Notes under the pieces: model-generated
Databases searched by the model: none
Told to the model about the DNA's origin: nothing
What the model saw: only the letters and a program-made list of their open reading frames with translations
Shown here: positions 62,916-64,000 of the stretch, piece by piece
Layout of the letters: each line of letters opens with the position of its first letter
How positions within the stretch are numbered: the stretch's first letter is position 1
Assembly: GCA_945860265.1 (NCBI GenBank)
Contig: CAMAQF010000006.1
Coordinates: 1-64,000 of the forward strand
Direction of reading: 5' to 3'
Source: Emticicia agri
Lineage (GTDB): Bacteria > Bacteroidota > Bacteroidia > Cytophagales > Spirosomataceae
DNA length: 64,000 nucleotides
Made by a program: the position numbers and the translations under genes

Positions 62916-64000
62916 ATGAAAAAAATTAGAATTTTGTTTTTGCTATTGTCTGTATTTCAAGGGTTTTCTCAAAATCTACCTGATCACCCAAGAATTTTAT
63001 TACTACAAAATGAAGAATCAGGTATAAAAGAAAACCTAAACAAAGATAAAAATTGGGCTTTAATCCACCAGAACATTATGGAAGAAGCCAATCAAATAAT
63101 TCCGCTTCCTACCCTTGAACGAATTCAAGTAGGAAGAAGACTTTTAGATAAATCAAGAGAGGCATTAAGGCGATTGTTTATTCTTTCTTATGCTTACAGA
63201 ATGACCAATGGAAAAAAATATTTTGACAGATGTGAAGCAGAATTGCTTAAAATATCCCAGTTTTCAGACTGGAACCCAAGCCATTTTTTAGATGTCGCCG
63301 AAATGACCCTTGCAGTGTCAATTGCCTACGATTGGCTGTACAAAGACTTCTCAGAAACATCCCGAAAGCAAATTAAAGAGGCAATTCTTCAAAAAGGATT
63401 ACTTCCTTCTATGGATGCTAAATATAATTCGTGGCTAAAGGCCAGCCACAACTGGAACCAAGTCTGTAACGCCGGAATGACCTACGGTGCATTGGCCACT
63501 TATGAAGATAATCCTACCTTGGCGATGGAAATCATCAATCGTGCAAAAAAATCTATAGAATTACCCTTAGAAGATTACAATCCTGATGGTGCATATCCTG
63601 AGGGTTTTGGCTATTGGGGCTATGGTACTAGTTTTCATGTGCTTTTTTTAAGTGTATTACAAAAACTGTCTTTACTCGATAATGCTGTCAATGAAGGATT
63701 CAATAAAACCGCCTATTATTACCAGCAAATGTTAGGTTCCTCTGGTCAATCATTCAATTACTCGGATGCAGGCTCGGGCAGAGGAGGCTTAAGCCCAGCT
63801 ATGTTTTGGTATGCCAATAAGCTTAAAGACAATAGTTTACTTTTTAACGAAAAAAAATACTTGATTGACAAAAAAATGGTTAACAATAGGATTTTACCTG
63901 CGGTTATGATTTGGGGAAATGGATTAAGTCTCGATAATGTACCAAATCCGAATAGCAATGTTTTTGTTGGAGCAGGTAAAAGTCCGGTAGCCATGATGCG
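62916..64000 (+). CDS. Heparinase II/III-like polysaccharide lyase, partial (runs off the right edge)
   Basis: The first 361 residues of an exported protein. A signal peptide (FLLLSVFQGFSQ) is followed by DHPRILLLQNEESGIKENL, then SREALRRLFILSYAYRMTNG, AEMTLAVSIAYDWLYKDF, KASHNWNQVCNAGMTYGALA and PDGAYPEGFGYWGYGTSFHV. The N-W-N-Q-V-C and Y-P-E-G-x-x-Y-W-x-Y-G-T patterns are typical of the alpha/alpha toroid of heparinase II/III and alginate lyase-like enzymes (PL12, PL15, PL17, PL21 and relatives). The C-terminal sandwich lies beyond the window. It follows the second enolase-type gene by 13 bp, so the two are in one operon. Confidence 0.83.
   Translation, partial: MKKIRILFLLLSVFQGFSQNLPDHPRILLLQNEESGIKENLNKDKNWALIHQNIMEEANQIIPLPTLERIQVGRRLLDKSREALRRLFILSYAYRMTNGKKYFDRCEAELLKISQFSDWNPSHFLDVAEMTLAVSIAYDWLYKDFSETSRKQIKEAILQKGLLPSMDAKYNSWLKASHNWNQVCNAGMTYGALATYEDNPTLAMEIINRAKKSIELPLEDYNPDGAYPEGFGYWGYGTSFHVLFLSVLQKLSLLDNAVNEGFNKTAYYYQQMLGSSGQSFNYSDAGSGRGGLSPAMFWYANKLKDNSLLFNEKKYLIDKKMVNNRILPAVMIWGNGLSLDNVPNPNSNVFVGAGKSPVAMM

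Noticed and set aside
1..64000. tRNA, rRNA or riboswitch genes
   Set aside because: None was recognised by reading; a covariance search would be needed to exclude them.

Overview
The window looks like chromosomal DNA of a Bacteroidota member, most likely order Cytophagales. The DNA is AT-rich. Promoters carry the Bacteroidota -7 motif TAnnTTTG. There is a SusC/SusD pair, a RemB/Wzi-like outer-membrane protein, a LytS/LytTR two-component pair, a long-form IspH and many lipoproteins with short lipoboxes. Genus cannot be decided from the sequence alone. All family names come from reading motifs by eye, not from database searches.

Layout. (1) 1-10.4 kb: a carbohydrate cluster on the + strand: cupin, xylose-isomerase-like TIM barrel, Gfo/Idh/MocA dehydrogenase, RbsA-, RbsC- and RbsB-like ABC importer parts, and a 706-residue class II aldolase/short-chain dehydrogenase fusion of the rhamnulose-1-phosphate aldolase type. 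It is flanked and punctuated by repeats: a 107-bp tandem repeat at the left edge, imperfect hairpins in the gaps, and a 41-bp tandem array with a nested inverted repeat before the binding-protein gene. (2) 10.9-21.8 kb: ordinary genes (glmM, DUF4230, upp, RemB-like, ispH, small hypotheticals), plus an alpha-2-macroglobulin remnant and a secreted repeat protein. (3) 22-27.2 kb: a minus-strand operon of TonB-dependent receptor, lipoprotein, histidine kinase and LytTR regulator. The receptor and the regulator each carry one in-frame TAA. (4) 27.5-36 kb: an accessory zone with VOC, OsmC, DJ-1/PfpI and thioredoxin genes, a decayed PfpI duplicate, SDR and amine-oxidase fragments, an XRE regulator facing a possible double-glycine-leader peptide gene, decayed HipB/HipA-like genes, and intact rimO. 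(5) 36-39.1 kb: ruins of an apparent aromatic-degradation cluster around one intact AAHS-type transporter. (6) fusA, then an amine-oxidase pseudogene, a broken IS3-family element and an IS21-like end (41.7-43.3 kb). (7) 43.3-64 kb: a polysaccharide utilization locus: polysaccharide lyase 8, FAD oxidoreductase, ankyrin protein, GH116, an unassigned predicted alpha/alpha-barrel protein, a DUF6786-like lipoprotein, SusC, SusD, two enolase-superfamily enzymes (plus a truncated third), a five-bladed-propeller glycosidase-like protein and a heparinase II/III-like enzyme running off the right edge.

How parts work together. In the PUL, SusCD would import oligosaccharides, the lyases would make unsaturated uronic ends, GH116 would release beta-linked sugars, and the enolase-superfamily enzymes would dehydrate or epimerise sugar acids. 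In the left cluster, the ABC system would import a monosaccharide that is isomerised or oxidised and finally split by the aldolase domain, with the SDR domain acting on the aldehyde product. The substrate of neither system can be fixed from the sequence. The span 28-43.5 kb is unusually rich in pseudogenes and mobile-element scars, which suggests a region of active turnover.
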